Below are positions 28,619 through 37,588 of a DNA stretch of 64,000 nt, piece after piece. The translations under genes and the position numbers were made by a program. The DNA is taken from contig CAVUUV010000005.1 in the NCBI GenBank assembly GCA_963744905.1, forward strand, positions 310,001 to 374,000, in the 5' to 3' direction. The notes below the pieces were generated by a model that saw nothing but the letters and a program-made list of their open reading frames with translations, did not search any database and had not been told where the DNA came from. The DNA comes from DATFFO01 sp963744905 (lineage in GTDB: Bacteria; Actinomycetota; Acidimicrobiia; Spongiisociales; ZC4RG35). Positions within the stretch are counted from its first letter, which is position 1; every line of letters starts with the position of its first letter.

Positions 28619-29373
28619 GCCGGCCGGACAACCCCATCATCGTGGCGCTCGATGTACCGGAGGCCCGCAGCGCCGTCGAGCTGGCTCGCAGGCTCCTGCC
28701 CCACGTCGGTGCCTTCAAGGTGGGCCTGGAGCTTTTGATGGGTCCGGGCCCGGCCGCCATCGCTGCCGTAGCGGCACTGGGCAAGCCCGTATTCGCCGAT
28801 GCCAAACTGCATGACATTCCCAATACGGTCAACCGTGCAGCCCGCTCCCTCGGCGCGGTCGGAGCCAGGTGGGTGACGGTGCACGGGACCGGGGGTGTCG
28901 CCATGATGGAGGCGGCGGCGTCGGGCCTGCGAGAAGGAGCCGCCGGTCACGAGGCAGGGATCCTGGTGGTCACCGTTCTCACCAGCCTCTCGGCGTCGGA
29001 CATGGCAACGGCCGGTTTCGCCGCAACCCCGGGCCGACAGGTGGCCCGGGTAGCCAAGCTCGCCGCCTCAGGCGGGGCCGAGGGCGTCGTCTGCTCGGTC
29101 AAGGAGCTGGGGGACGTGGCCCAGGTTGCCCCGGATCTGGTCAGGGTCACTCCCGGCATCAGGAGCGGACAGGATCCCACCGACGATCAAGAGCGTGTCG
29201 CCACGCCCGGGGAAGCTATAAAACGGGGGGCCGACTGGATCGTGGTGGGACGAGCGATCACCCGCGCCCCCGATCCGGCCGCCGCCGCCCAATCCATGTT
29301 CGAGGAGCTGAGATCCGACCTGGAGTGGCGGGTTAGCTCAAACGACGAATCAGAGAGGCCGGCGCCACCCTGA
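28615..29373 (+). CDS. pyrF: Orotidine 5'-phosphate decarboxylase
   Basis: 252 residues from GTG 28615 (GTGA overlap). Type I OMP decarboxylase: IVALDVPEARSA, the catalytic array in FADAKLHDIPNTVNRA, TPGIRSGQDPTDDQ and VVGRAITRAPDP at the phosphate site. Last step to UMP. Orotate phosphoribosyltransferase (pyrE), the step before, is not in this operon. The final 41 bases overlap the 3' end of the convergent SDR gene. Confidence 0.95.
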   Translation: MSRPDNPIIVALDVPEARSAVELARRLLPHVGAFKVGLELLMGPGPAAIAAVAALGKPVFADAKLHDIPNTVNRAARSLGAVGARWVTVHGTGGVAMMEAAASGLREGAAGHEAGILVVTVLTSLSASDMATAGFAATPGRQVARVAKLAASGGAEGVVCSVKELGDVAQVAPDLVRVTPGIRSGQDPTDDQERVATPGEAIKRGADWIVVGRAITRAPDPAAAAQSMFEELRSDLEWRVSSNDESERPAPP

Positions 29374-30067
29374 ACAGCCATCCCAGCGGAGCCCACGGCC
29401 AGGCCGGAACGGCCACGTCTCCTGCCTTGTGGTCCATGGCCGAGATCATCGCCGCCACACCTCGCTCGATGCCGGTCAAGAAAGGCGAACGACTCCGACC
29501 GGTCAGGTCGGTGCGGATGTAGCCGGGCCGGAGCGTGGTCACATGGATAGAGGTCCCCGCCAACTCCATCCGCAGGGAGGACCCTATGGAGGCAAGGGCG
29601 GCCTTGGTGGCCGAGTAGACCGCACCCGACCCGGGCAGGCTTCGATTGGCCGCCAACGAGGACATCAACACCAGATGGCCCCGTTCCCGGGAGCGAAACA
29701 AGGACAGGGCGGTCTCGACCTGGGCCAGGGCTCCGATCAGATTGGTATGCACCAGGGCCCGGTTCTCCTCGCTTCGGCCGGTGCCGAGCCGCCCACCACC
29801 GCCCCGGCCCGCATTCACCACCACGACGTCGAGGCCACCGTGGTCCTGGTCGGCCCGGCGCATGACCGTGTCCACCGCCTCGGGATCGGTCACGTCGAGG
29901 GTGTGAACGGAGATGGATCCCGGAGCATCTGCCAGCTCGTCAGCCAGCGCCTGAAGGCGCTCGGTGCGCCGGGCGGCGATGGCAATGTCCTCTCCACGGC
30001 GGGCCAGCTGTCGGGTCATCTCCGCACCGATGCCGGAGCTGGCCCCCGATATGAAGTAACTGGACAT
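29333..30067 (-). CDS. Short-chain dehydrogenase/reductase
   Basis: 244 residues from ATG (complement of 30065-30067), chosen because MSSYFISGASSGIGAEM places the NAD(P) loop GASSGIG at residues 8-14, normal for classical SDRs; the frame is open further upstream but without family similarity. The NAG-type VVVNAGRGGG, the catalytic Ser in LMSSLAANRS and YSATKAAL (YxxxK) are present, then LRPGYIRTDLTG. Substrate unknown. It is convergent with pyrF and overlaps it by 41 bases; it is divergent from mihF. The C-terminus (WPWAPLGWLFRVAP) is hydrophobic and may contact the membrane. Confidence 0.87.
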   Translation of the reverse strand: MSSYFISGASSGIGAEMTRQLARRGEDIAIAARRTERLQALADELADAPGSISVHTLDVTDPEAVDTVMRRADQDHGGLDVVVVNAGRGGGGRLGTGRSEENRALVHTNLIGALAQVETALSLFRSRERGHLVLMSSLAANRSLPGSGAVYSATKAALASIGSSLRMELAGTSIHVTTLRPGYIRTDLTGRSRSPFLTGIERGVAAMISAMDHKAGDVAVPAWPWAPLGWLFRVAPASLIRRLS

Positions 30068-30213
30068 GATCGGCTCCCCGGGAAAGCTGCGGGATCCGCC
30101 CGGTCCCGGCCGGTATCCCATGACGGGCACTGTAGCCAGGCGCCATACCCGGAAAGATTCCCGCTCTGGCGTCATGAACGGCGTGGGGGGCCTGCCGGCC
30201 CGCCCCCAGCTGA

Positions 30214-30219
30214 TACAGT
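30214..30219 (+). promoter_or_regulatory. Candidate -10 box TACAGT of mihF
   Basis: TACAGT lies 28 bases before the mihF ATG, giving a short leader that includes the Shine-Dalgarno GGGAAGGA. No clear -35 at 16-18 bases. Confidence 0.4.
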
Positions 30220-30247
30220 CGGACTGTTCCGCCCGCGGGAAGGATTC

Positions 30248-30559
30248 ATGAAGCCACCACAACTCTCCGATGAGCAACGCGCCGCTGCCCTGGCCAAGGC
30301 GGCCGAGGCGCGCCGAGTCCGGGCCGAAACCAAGGAGTTGCTCAAGACGGGCACAATCACGTTCGCCGACCTCCTGGATCGAGCCGATGAGGATGAGCTC
30401 GTCGGCGGTATCAAGGTGGCTTCCGTACTTGCCTCGATGCCGGGGACGGGAAAGGTGAAGGCGAAGCGGTTGATGGAAAAGCACGAGATCGCCGACAACC
30501 GACGGGTGCGGGGACTCGGTGACCGCCAGCGTGCCGCACTCCTCGCCGAATTCTCCTGA
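30248..30559 (+). CDS. mihF: Actinobacterial integration host factor MihF
   Basis: 103 residues from ATG 30248 with GGGAAGGA upstream. Sequence MKPPQLSDEQRAAALAKAAE, then TFADLLDRADEDELVGGIKV and LASMPGTGKVKAKRLMEKHE matches mIHF, the small helix-two-turn-helix DNA-bending protein of actinobacteria that shapes the nucleoid and was first known as a host factor for phage L5 integration. It is a lineage marker: the family is restricted to Actinobacteria. Its last 41 bases overlap gmk, its usual partner gene. Confidence 0.95.
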   Translation: MKPPQLSDEQRAAALAKAAEARRVRAETKELLKTGTITFADLLDRADEDELVGGIKVASVLASMPGTGKVKAKRLMEKHEIADNRRVRGLGDRQRAALLAEFS

Positions 30560-31124
30560 CGGCACCGCTGCCCGGCGCCCCGGTCGTCTCATAGTCGTGG
30601 CCGGGCCCGGGGGAGTCGGCAAGTCCACGATCGTGGCCGAGTTGCGACGTCGGGTGCCGCTGCATTTCTCGGTTTCAGCCACCACCCGTCCCCCCCGACC
30701 CGGTGAGGTGGATGGCTTCCACTACCAGTTCATTTCACATGAGGAGTTTCGACGCAGGATCCGTGAGGGGGAGCTGCTGGAGTGGGCCGAGTTCAACGGC
30801 CAACTCTATGGAACGCCGCGCCGGGCGGTGATGGCCGCCCTGGCGGAAGGTCGCGACGTGCTGTTGGAAATCGAGGTGCAGGGGGCGCGTCAGATCCGCC
30901 AAACCATGCCCGATGCCCTGATGATCTTCGTGGCTCCGCCCTCGATCGACACCCTCCGCACCCGCCTCGAGGCACGGGCCGACACCAGCGAGGCCGACAT
31001 CATCGCCAAGCTGCGGATCGCCGAGCGGGAACTGGCCTCCGCCCCTGAGTTGTTCGACCATGTGGTGGTCAACGACGATGTCGACCGGGCCGTGGACGAG
31101 GTGCTGGGGATCCTGGCCGCCTGA
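30519..31124 (+). CDS. gmk: Guanylate kinase
   Basis: 201 residues from GTG 30519; a second in-frame GTG is at 30531. Both lie inside mihF. A start beyond mihF would delete the first beta strand, so the overlap is real. P-loop GPGGVGKST (residues 29-37, with G in place of the usual S), GMP-binding FSVSATTRPPRPGEVDG and FHYQFIS, and LEIEVQGARQIR are present. Converts GMP to GDP. Part of the mihF-gmk-rpoZ-coaBC-metK-priA run. Confidence 0.94.
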   Translation: MTASVPHSSPNSPDGTAARRPGRLIVVAGPGGVGKSTIVAELRRRVPLHFSVSATTRPPRPGEVDGFHYQFISHEEFRRRIREGELLEWAEFNGQLYGTPRRAVMAALAEGRDVLLEIEVQGARQIRQTMPDALMIFVAPPSIDTLRTRLEARADTSEADIIAKLRIAERELASAPELFDHVVVNDDVDRAVDEVLGILAA

Positions 31125-31151
31125 TTCTCTGGACGTCAGCCAACGACCCAT

Positions 31152-31234
31152 CCCTTCTTTGGACCGTGACTATCGCTATGCGTTCGTGAAGGTCCAAAGA
31201 ACGGGGGGGCCGTTCTCCCAGGTCCAAAGAAGGG
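31152..31234 (+). repeat. Inverted/direct repeats of GGTCCAAAGAA between gmk and rpoZ
   Basis: CCCTTCTTTGGACC (31152-31165) is the exact reverse complement of GGTCCAAAGAAGGG (31221-31234), and a third partial copy GGTCCAAAGAAC is at 31191-31202. The left arm can pair with either right arm, so two alternative hairpins are possible. The rest of the 210-base gap (to 31334) shows nothing else except a possible TACCCT box just before rpoZ. Confidence 0.75.
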
Positions 31235-31334
31235 CCGCAAGATCGCCCACATATCGCCCGCGCCGGTCCCGGAGGGTGGTTCGACCCCATGGGTGTGGGT
31301 AGAAGACGACCCGGCGACTACCCTGAGGGGCCAT

Positions 31335-31555
31335 ATGAAAATCGAAGACGTCATCGACACCATCGGGAACCGATTCGCCGCCGTGGTCGTGTCGGCCCGG
31401 CGAGCCCGCCAGATCAACGCCTACTTCCATCAGCTGGGAGCCGGGATCGGTGAATACGTGCCGCCCCAGGTCCACTCTCTATCCCGCAAGCCCCTGACCA
31501 TCGCCATGGAGGAGATCGCCGAGGGCAAGGTGGCGGTGGAGAACAGCGAGGAGTG

Positions 31556-31556
<1 letters not shown>
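31335..31556 (+). CDS. rpoZ: RNA polymerase omega subunit
   Basis: 73 residues: MKIEDVIDTIGNRFAAVVVS, ARRARQINAYFHQLGAGIGE and a C-terminal MEEIAEGKVAVENSEE. It matches the omega fold and its fixed place between gmk and coaBC in actinobacteria. Helps assemble the beta' subunit. Its stop overlaps the start of coaBC. Confidence 0.92.
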
Positions 31557-32728
<1,172 letters not shown>

Positions 32729-32742
32729 GCTTGCAGGCAATC

Positions 32743-33915
32743 ATGTCCCATCGCTGGTACTTTTCGTCCGAGTCGGTTACCGAGGGTCATCCCGACAAGG
32801 TGGCCGATGCCGTCAGCGACGCGGTCCTCGACGACGTTCTCTCCTACGACCCTCATGCCAAGGTGGCCTGCGAGACCATGGTCACGACTGGCCAGGCCAT
32901 CGTCGCCGGTGAGCTCAACATCGATCCGGACGTAACCAAGGATTACCGGCCCGATTTCGATCGTATCACCCGGGACACGATTGCAGATCTCGGCTATGTA
33001 GACGACACGCACTTCCGCGCCGACGAGATAGAAGTGGTGGTGCTGGCCCACACCCAAAGTCCCGACATAAACCAGGGAGTCGACCGTGGAGACCTCGACG
33101 CCCTGGGGGCCGGCGACCAGGGGATCATGTTCGGCTACGCAGTCACGGAGACGCCCGAGTTGATGCCCTACCCGATCCAGACCGCCCACCGGCTGGCCCA
33201 GCGTCTGGCCACGGTCCGCAAGGACGGCACCCTCGACTTCCTTCGCCCGGACGGGAAGACTCAGGTGACGGTGGCCTACGAAGGCGGCCGACCGGTCCAG
33301 GTCACCTCGGTTCTCATCTCCGCCCACCACGCCGAGGGGATGGACCAGGAGATGATGAAGAAGGAAGTCTGGAACGAGGTGGTCCTTCCCACGATCGGCG
33401 AGGAGATGCTGGCCCGGGACGCCGACTATTTCTTCAACCCGACCGGGAGATTTGAAATTGGCGGGCCCCACGCCGACACCGGCCTGACCGGGCGCAAGAT
33501 CATCGTGGACACTTACGGAGGCTATGCCCGTCACGGTGGCGGCGCCTTCTCCGGCAAGGATCCCTCCAAGGTGGATCGCTCCGCCGCCTATGCGGCCCGC
33601 TGGGCCGCCAAGAACGTAGTGGCAGCGGGACTGGCCAGCCGCTGCGAGCTCCAGCTCGCTTACGCCATAGGACGGGCCGAGCCCTTCTCGGTCCACGTCG
33701 AGACCTTCGGCACAGCGACGGTCGATCCCGCCCGGGTGGAAGCGCTGGTTCGTGACTACTTCGACTTCCGTCCCGGGGCGATAATCCAACGCCTCGACCT
33801 CCTGCGCCCTATCTACCGGCCCACCACTGCCTACGGGCACTTCGGACGGGAAGGGTTCCCGTGGGAGAACACCGACGCCGCCGATGAGCTACGGCGGGCG
33901 GCCGAGGGCTTCTGA
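32743..33915 (+). CDS. metK: S-adenosylmethionine synthetase
   Basis: 390 residues from ATG 32743. MSHRWYFSSESVTEGHPDKV is the family N-terminus with the ATP-binding His; GAGDQGIMFGYA and GGGAFSGKDPSKVDRSAAY (the phosphate P-loop) are intact. Makes SAM from methionine and ATP. A longer frame from 32656 lies within coaBC and is rejected. Its stop overlaps the priA CTG. Confidence 0.96.
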   Translation: MSHRWYFSSESVTEGHPDKVADAVSDAVLDDVLSYDPHAKVACETMVTTGQAIVAGELNIDPDVTKDYRPDFDRITRDTIADLGYVDDTHFRADEIEVVVLAHTQSPDINQGVDRGDLDALGAGDQGIMFGYAVTETPELMPYPIQTAHRLAQRLATVRKDGTLDFLRPDGKTQVTVAYEGGRPVQVTSVLISAHHAEGMDQEMMKKEVWNEVVLPTIGEEMLARDADYFFNPTGRFEIGGPHADTGLTGRKIIVDTYGGYARHGGGAFSGKDPSKVDRSAAYAARWAAKNVVAAGLASRCELQLAYAIGRAEPFSVHVETFGTATVDPARVEALVRDYFDFRPGAIIQRLDLLRPIYRPTTAYGHFGREGFPWENTDAADELRRAAEGF

Positions 33916-35705
33916 ACGCCGCCCGGGTGGTGCCCGCCGTTCCCACCTTCTCGGTGGACGACGGGTTCTGGTACTCGATACCCGAGTCCTTCAGTTCCCG
34001 GGTCAGGATCGGCACAATCGTCCGCGTACCACTTGGAGGCCGGCGGGTGCGGGGTCACGTCGTCGAGCTGGGCCGGCGCGATCCGGGCGGGCTCAAGCCC
34101 CTGGCAGGCGTCTCCGGCGAGCTCCCCATCTTCGACCACAAACTGCGCGACGCCCTGATCTGGGCAGCTCATCACTATGTTGCCCCGGTCTCGGTGATGC
34201 TGGAGCGGGCCGCGCCCCCCAACCTGCCCGGGAGGCCTGAGGCGCTGGAGCGGGCACAGCTCCAGGAGGCTCAGGCCCCCAACCATCCCCTGACCGGAAT
34301 CGTCGAATCGGTCATGGCCGGAAAGAGGCATCCTGTCACGGCCTTGATGACCAGCTGGAACGACTGGACCTGGGTGGCGGCCGCCGTCCCCCTCGTTGCG
34401 TCCGGGAGGTCGGCTCTGGTTCTGGTCCCTACTGCCGCCGAGCTGGCGATGGTGGCCCGGGAGGCAAAGAGACATCTAGAGCCGGAACGGGTCATCGAGA
34501 TCAGCGGGGACCTGGACCAGGCCCGAATGACCCGAATGTGGGAACAGGCCGCCACCGTCTGCGGTGCAATGGTTCTGGGGACCCCCCGGGTGGCGGCCTG
34601 GCCGGTGGCGGGCCTGGGGATGGCCGTCGTGCTCGAGGAGGGAAGACGGGCGATGAAGGACCGCCAGACTCCGACTCTCTCGGTGCGCAGGCTCATCACG
34701 ACCAGGGGGCGCCTGGAGGGATTCGCCCAGGTCTACGTCGGGCCCACGCCATCGGTGGAGCTTCTGGCCGGCGGAGCCGAGCCGGTCCAGATGGGCCCCA
34801 GGGTATGGCCGCTGATCGAGGTGGTCGACCGCACCGAGGAGCCCCCCGGATCGGGTCTCATAGCCGCCCGGACCCGGGCCGCCATAGCCGGGATGCTGGA
34901 CCGCCATGCCAGCGTGTTCATCTTCACCCATCGGCGCGGTTACGCACCTGCCTACCGCTGCTCGACCTGTCGCGAGCTCCGCCGCTGCCCCGGTTGTGGA
35001 TCGCGGCCAGAACCGGGGGAGGCCTGCCCTCGCTGTGGTGAGCCCGCTCGACCCTGTCAGAACTGTGGAGGCAATACCTTCGAGCCGCTCGGAGCCGGAG
35101 TGGGTCGGGTCCTGGCCGAGGCCCGCAACCTGTTCGGCCGGGAAGTGGGTGAGGCCGGAGAGGACAGCCCCATAACGGTGGGGTCCGAACGGGATCTGGC
35201 CGGTTTGGGGTCCGTTGACCTGGCCGTGGCCGTCGATGTGGATGGCCTGGCATTCGGTACCCATTTCCGCGCCGCCGAAGAAGCGCTGCGAATGCTGGCC
35301 CGCCTGGCAGGACGGGTCGGACGGGGGCGAGGGCGGCGCCTCATCCTGCAAACGTCGTTGCCCGACCAGCCACTCGTCGTGGCGTTGCGTCGCGGCAACT
35401 CGCTCGAATTCCTGAACCAGGAACTCGCCCAGCGTCAGCGCCTGGGTTACCCACCGGCAACCGAGATGATGGTGATCGAGACAAGGGGGAAGGACGGAGA
35501 TGTGGAAGGCGATGTGGACGGCGACCTGCGCCGGGTGGCCGATGAGTCCGTCACGATCATGGGACCTGCTTCCACCTCTCGCTCCCGCCGATGGCTGATC
35601 GAAGGACGCCTGGGGGGCTACAAGCTGGCGCTACGACCCCTGGTACAACGCTGGCGGGACTCCGATATCACGGTCAGGATCGACGCCGACCCAATCGATC
35701 TCTGA
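33912..35705 (+). CDS. priA: PriA-like primosomal protein lacking an ATPase P-loop; probable CTG start
   Basis: 597 residues if started at CTG 33912 (CTGA overlap with metK), giving MNAARVVPAVPTFSVDDGFW, which completes the N-terminal 3'-DNA-binding domain; the first ordinary start is GTG 33927. Zinc cysteines are intact: CSTCRELRRCPGC and CPRCGEPARPCQNCG (about residues 350-395). However, there is no GxGKT/S Walker A, and the DEEH box is replaced by LEEGRR (about residue 238). This is the actinobacterial form, expected to act in replication restart as a scaffold rather than a helicase. Confidence 0.88.
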   Translation: MNAARVVPAVPTFSVDDGFWYSIPESFSSRVRIGTIVRVPLGGRRVRGHVVELGRRDPGGLKPLAGVSGELPIFDHKLRDALIWAAHHYVAPVSVMLERAAPPNLPGRPEALERAQLQEAQAPNHPLTGIVESVMAGKRHPVTALMTSWNDWTWVAAAVPLVASGRSALVLVPTAAELAMVAREAKRHLEPERVIEISGDLDQARMTRMWEQAATVCGAMVLGTPRVAAWPVAGLGMAVVLEEGRRAMKDRQTPTLSVRRLITTRGRLEGFAQVYVGPTPSVELLAGGAEPVQMGPRVWPLIEVVDRTEEPPGSGLIAARTRAAIAGMLDRHASVFIFTHRRGYAPAYRCSTCRELRRCPGCGSRPEPGEACPRCGEPARPCQNCGGNTFEPLGAGVGRVLAEARNLFGREVGEAGEDSPITVGSERDLAGLGSVDLAVAVDVDGLAFGTHFRAAEEALRMLARLAGRVGRGRGRRLILQTSLPDQPLVVALRRGNSLEFLNQELAQRQRLGYPPATEMMVIETRGKDGDVEGDVDGDLRRVADESVTIMGPASTSRSRRWLIEGRLGGYKLALRPLVQRWRDSDITVRIDADPIDL

Positions 35706-35712
35706 GCCCGAT

Positions 35713-36211
35713 TCAGTCCCTGGGACGGAACGCCACCATGGGGAGACTGCCCAGCATGACGGCCGGATCCGACTCTGCGGGATCGACCTCCGCTCCGATC
35801 GCCACCAGGGCCCGAGTCAACAGCTTCGCCTCTCCGGGGTGGCTGCGACAGTAGATCGAGGCAGCTTCCTTCGCCTCCTCCGGGCTCAGGGAACCGCTGC
35901 TGGGGCACGTGGTCCATCCGTCCGGTCCTAAACCTCAGGGCCGGCTCGGCCTGTAGATTCCGGTACCAGTCGGCCCCGGAGCCGAGGGCTGCCGCCACGG
36001 TGCTCTCCTGACGATCCTGGTCGTAGAGAGCCACCTCGAGAACGGTTTCGTGCAACCGACCCGAGTTGCGCCCCCGATGTGTCACGCAGATGAATCGTCT
36101 CCCCAGCATCCACCCCAGACCCACCCGGTAGAGCCGGTCCGGAAGTCTGAAAAGGACACGGAGAAGGGGAGAAGGCCGACTCACGGGTGGACTCGGGCGT
36201 AACCTCGTCAT
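35713..36211 (-). pseudogene. Deazaflavin (F420)-dependent nitroreductase-type protein, one frameshift
   Basis: Minus strand. From ATG (complement of 36209-36211) it reads MTRLRPSPPVSR, VTHRGRNSGRLHETVLEV and ALGSGADWYRNLQAEPALRF, typical of the DUF385/Ddn fold. After MDHVPQQRF the frame fails. Dropping one C in the CCC run (plus-strand GGG at 35889-35891) continues the family sequence as LSPEEAKEAASIYCRSHPGE and ends VMLGSLPMVAFRPRD with a stop at 35713. The joined protein would be about 165 residues, normal length. The start overlaps the MocR stop (ATGA), so both are co-transcribed. A homopolymer indel may be an error rather than decay. Confidence 0.8.
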
Positions 36212-37515
36212 GAGGTGAGGAGCTCCGCCACGTGGCCGAGATCGAGCGAGGTGGATCCGGTCGTGACCCGAACGTGTCCTTCGAAGCTGGGCCGGAGTTG
36301 AAAGGGCCGACCGGGAGCCACTGCGATCCCGTGCGAGGCCAGGGTCACCAGCGTGGCCTGCTCGTCCGGTACCCGCACCCACAGGTTGAGCCCGTCGCTA
36401 CCCGATGTCTCCACCCCCCGCCCGGCCAGCGCCGCCGCCAGCTTGGCCCGTCTGTCTGCATAGATCGCCCGGGCCGCTTCCACCCGGCGGCGGCTGGCGG
36501 GGTCGGCCAGCATCCTCGCCAGGACCTCCTGCAGCAGACGGGGGCTCCAGGCCGGGCCGAGACGGCGCCGGTCCACCAGGCGATCGAGAACTACTCTCGG
36601 CCCGCCCACGCCAGCAAGACGGAAATCGGGACCGTGTGATTTGGAGAAGCTGGTGATGTGCACCACCCGGCCCGGAAGCAGTGGCGCCAGACTGACCAGG
36701 GGCCGCGACGAGATGGCGCCGGAATGGTCGTCTTCGATCACCCACACATCGCGCTGGGCCTCCAGCACCTCGGCCAGCTCCCGCGCCCGGACGTCTGACA
36801 GGGACACCCCGGTCGGGTTCTGGGCGCGGGGCTGGATGACCACCACCACGGGCCGCGTCGCCAGGGCTCTGGCCAGAGAGTCGGGCATCATCCCCTCCCG
36901 GTCGGTGTCCACTGCAACACTCTGACCACGATGGGCGTCCACCAGATCGAAGATGGGAGGGAATCCGGGATCCTCGACAGCAACCCGATCTCCCAACCGC
37001 ACCCACAGGCCCAACAGTCGGTCGAGGGCGTCCAGGGCGCCGTCGACAACGGTCACCGACGGCACCGGGAACGGAAGGACGGCGCGGATCTGCTCTTCCA
37101 ACGCCGGGACCACCGGATCGGCCACGTAGCTGGAGGGGTGGGGCAACTCGCCGGCCGCGGCCAGTGCCCGGGCGGGGGAGGGGAGCAGGTCGGGGTCGGG
37201 GAGGCCGGTGGACAGATCGAGATGGAAATCTCCCCGCCGCGAGTAGCGGAAGAAGCGTGCTGCGGTGCGGTGCTCCACCTGGGGCACGAAGGATCCCGCC
37301 CTGCCCCGGGTCTCGATCATGCCGGCTTCGATCAGCCTGCCCCAGGCCGAGGACACCGTCGCCAATCCCATGCCCAGGGCACCGGCCACCGCCCGCACCG
37401 TGGGCAGACGCTCGCCGGGCGAGATCACGCCCCGTTTGATCAGGTTGCCCAGTGCCTCGACCAGGCCATCGGTCGTCCTCTCGGCGACCAGATCGGGAAG
37501 CGATGAAACCTCCAC
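36208..37515 (-). CDS. MocR-type transcription regulator (GntR wHTH fused to aminotransferase fold)
   Basis: 435 residues from GTG at 37513-37515 (complement); the frame extends upstream but similarity starts at VSSLPDLVAERTTDGLVEAL. Residues about 10-75 form a GntR winged helix (GVISPGERLPTVRAVAGALG, LATVSSAWGRLIEAGMIETR). The rest is a class I aminotransferase fold with QPRAQNPTGVSLSD, VIEDDHSG and the PLP lysine in TSFSKSHGPDFRLAG. Such proteins sense amino compounds through PLP. It is divergent from the ABC transporter gene, 73 bases away, so it probably controls the pyrimidine-degradation genes, perhaps by sensing beta-alanine or a related amino acid (inference). Confidence 0.9.
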   Translation of the reverse strand: MEVSSLPDLVAERTTDGLVEALGNLIKRGVISPGERLPTVRAVAGALGMGLATVSSAWGRLIEAGMIETRGRAGSFVPQVEHRTAARFFRYSRRGDFHLDLSTGLPDPDLLPSPARALAAAGELPHPSSYVADPVVPALEEQIRAVLPFPVPSVTVVDGALDALDRLLGLWVRLGDRVAVEDPGFPPIFDLVDAHRGQSVAVDTDREGMMPDSLARALATRPVVVVIQPRAQNPTGVSLSDVRARELAEVLEAQRDVWVIEDDHSGAISSRPLVSLAPLLPGRVVHITSFSKSHGPDFRLAGVGGPRVVLDRLVDRRRLGPAWSPRLLQEVLARMLADPASRRRVEAARAIYADRRAKLAAALAGRGVETSGSDGLNLWVRVPDEQATLVTLASHGIAVAPGRPFQLRPSFEGHVRVTTGSTSLDLGHVAELLTS

Positions 37516-37588
37516 GCCGTAAGAACATACTTGAAACACTTCCCTTGTGTCGCCAGCCCGTTCGGTGGGTGCGTATAGTCGGTGCCCG
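37516..37588. promoter_or_regulatory. Divergent promoter region, regulator versus catabolic operon
   Basis: The 73-base gap carries a plus-strand TATAGT (37574-37579), 9 bases before the transporter ATG, and a minus-strand TATGTT (complement of 37524-37529), 8 bases before the regulator GTG, with GCGACA 18 bases further upstream on that strand. Both transcripts would be nearly leaderless, and any operator for the MocR protein must lie here. Confidence 0.6.

Noticed and set aside
31240..31320. GGTTCGACCCC phrase near 31276 resembling a tRNA T-loop
   Set aside because: No acceptor stem, D-arm or anticodon arm can be built around it.
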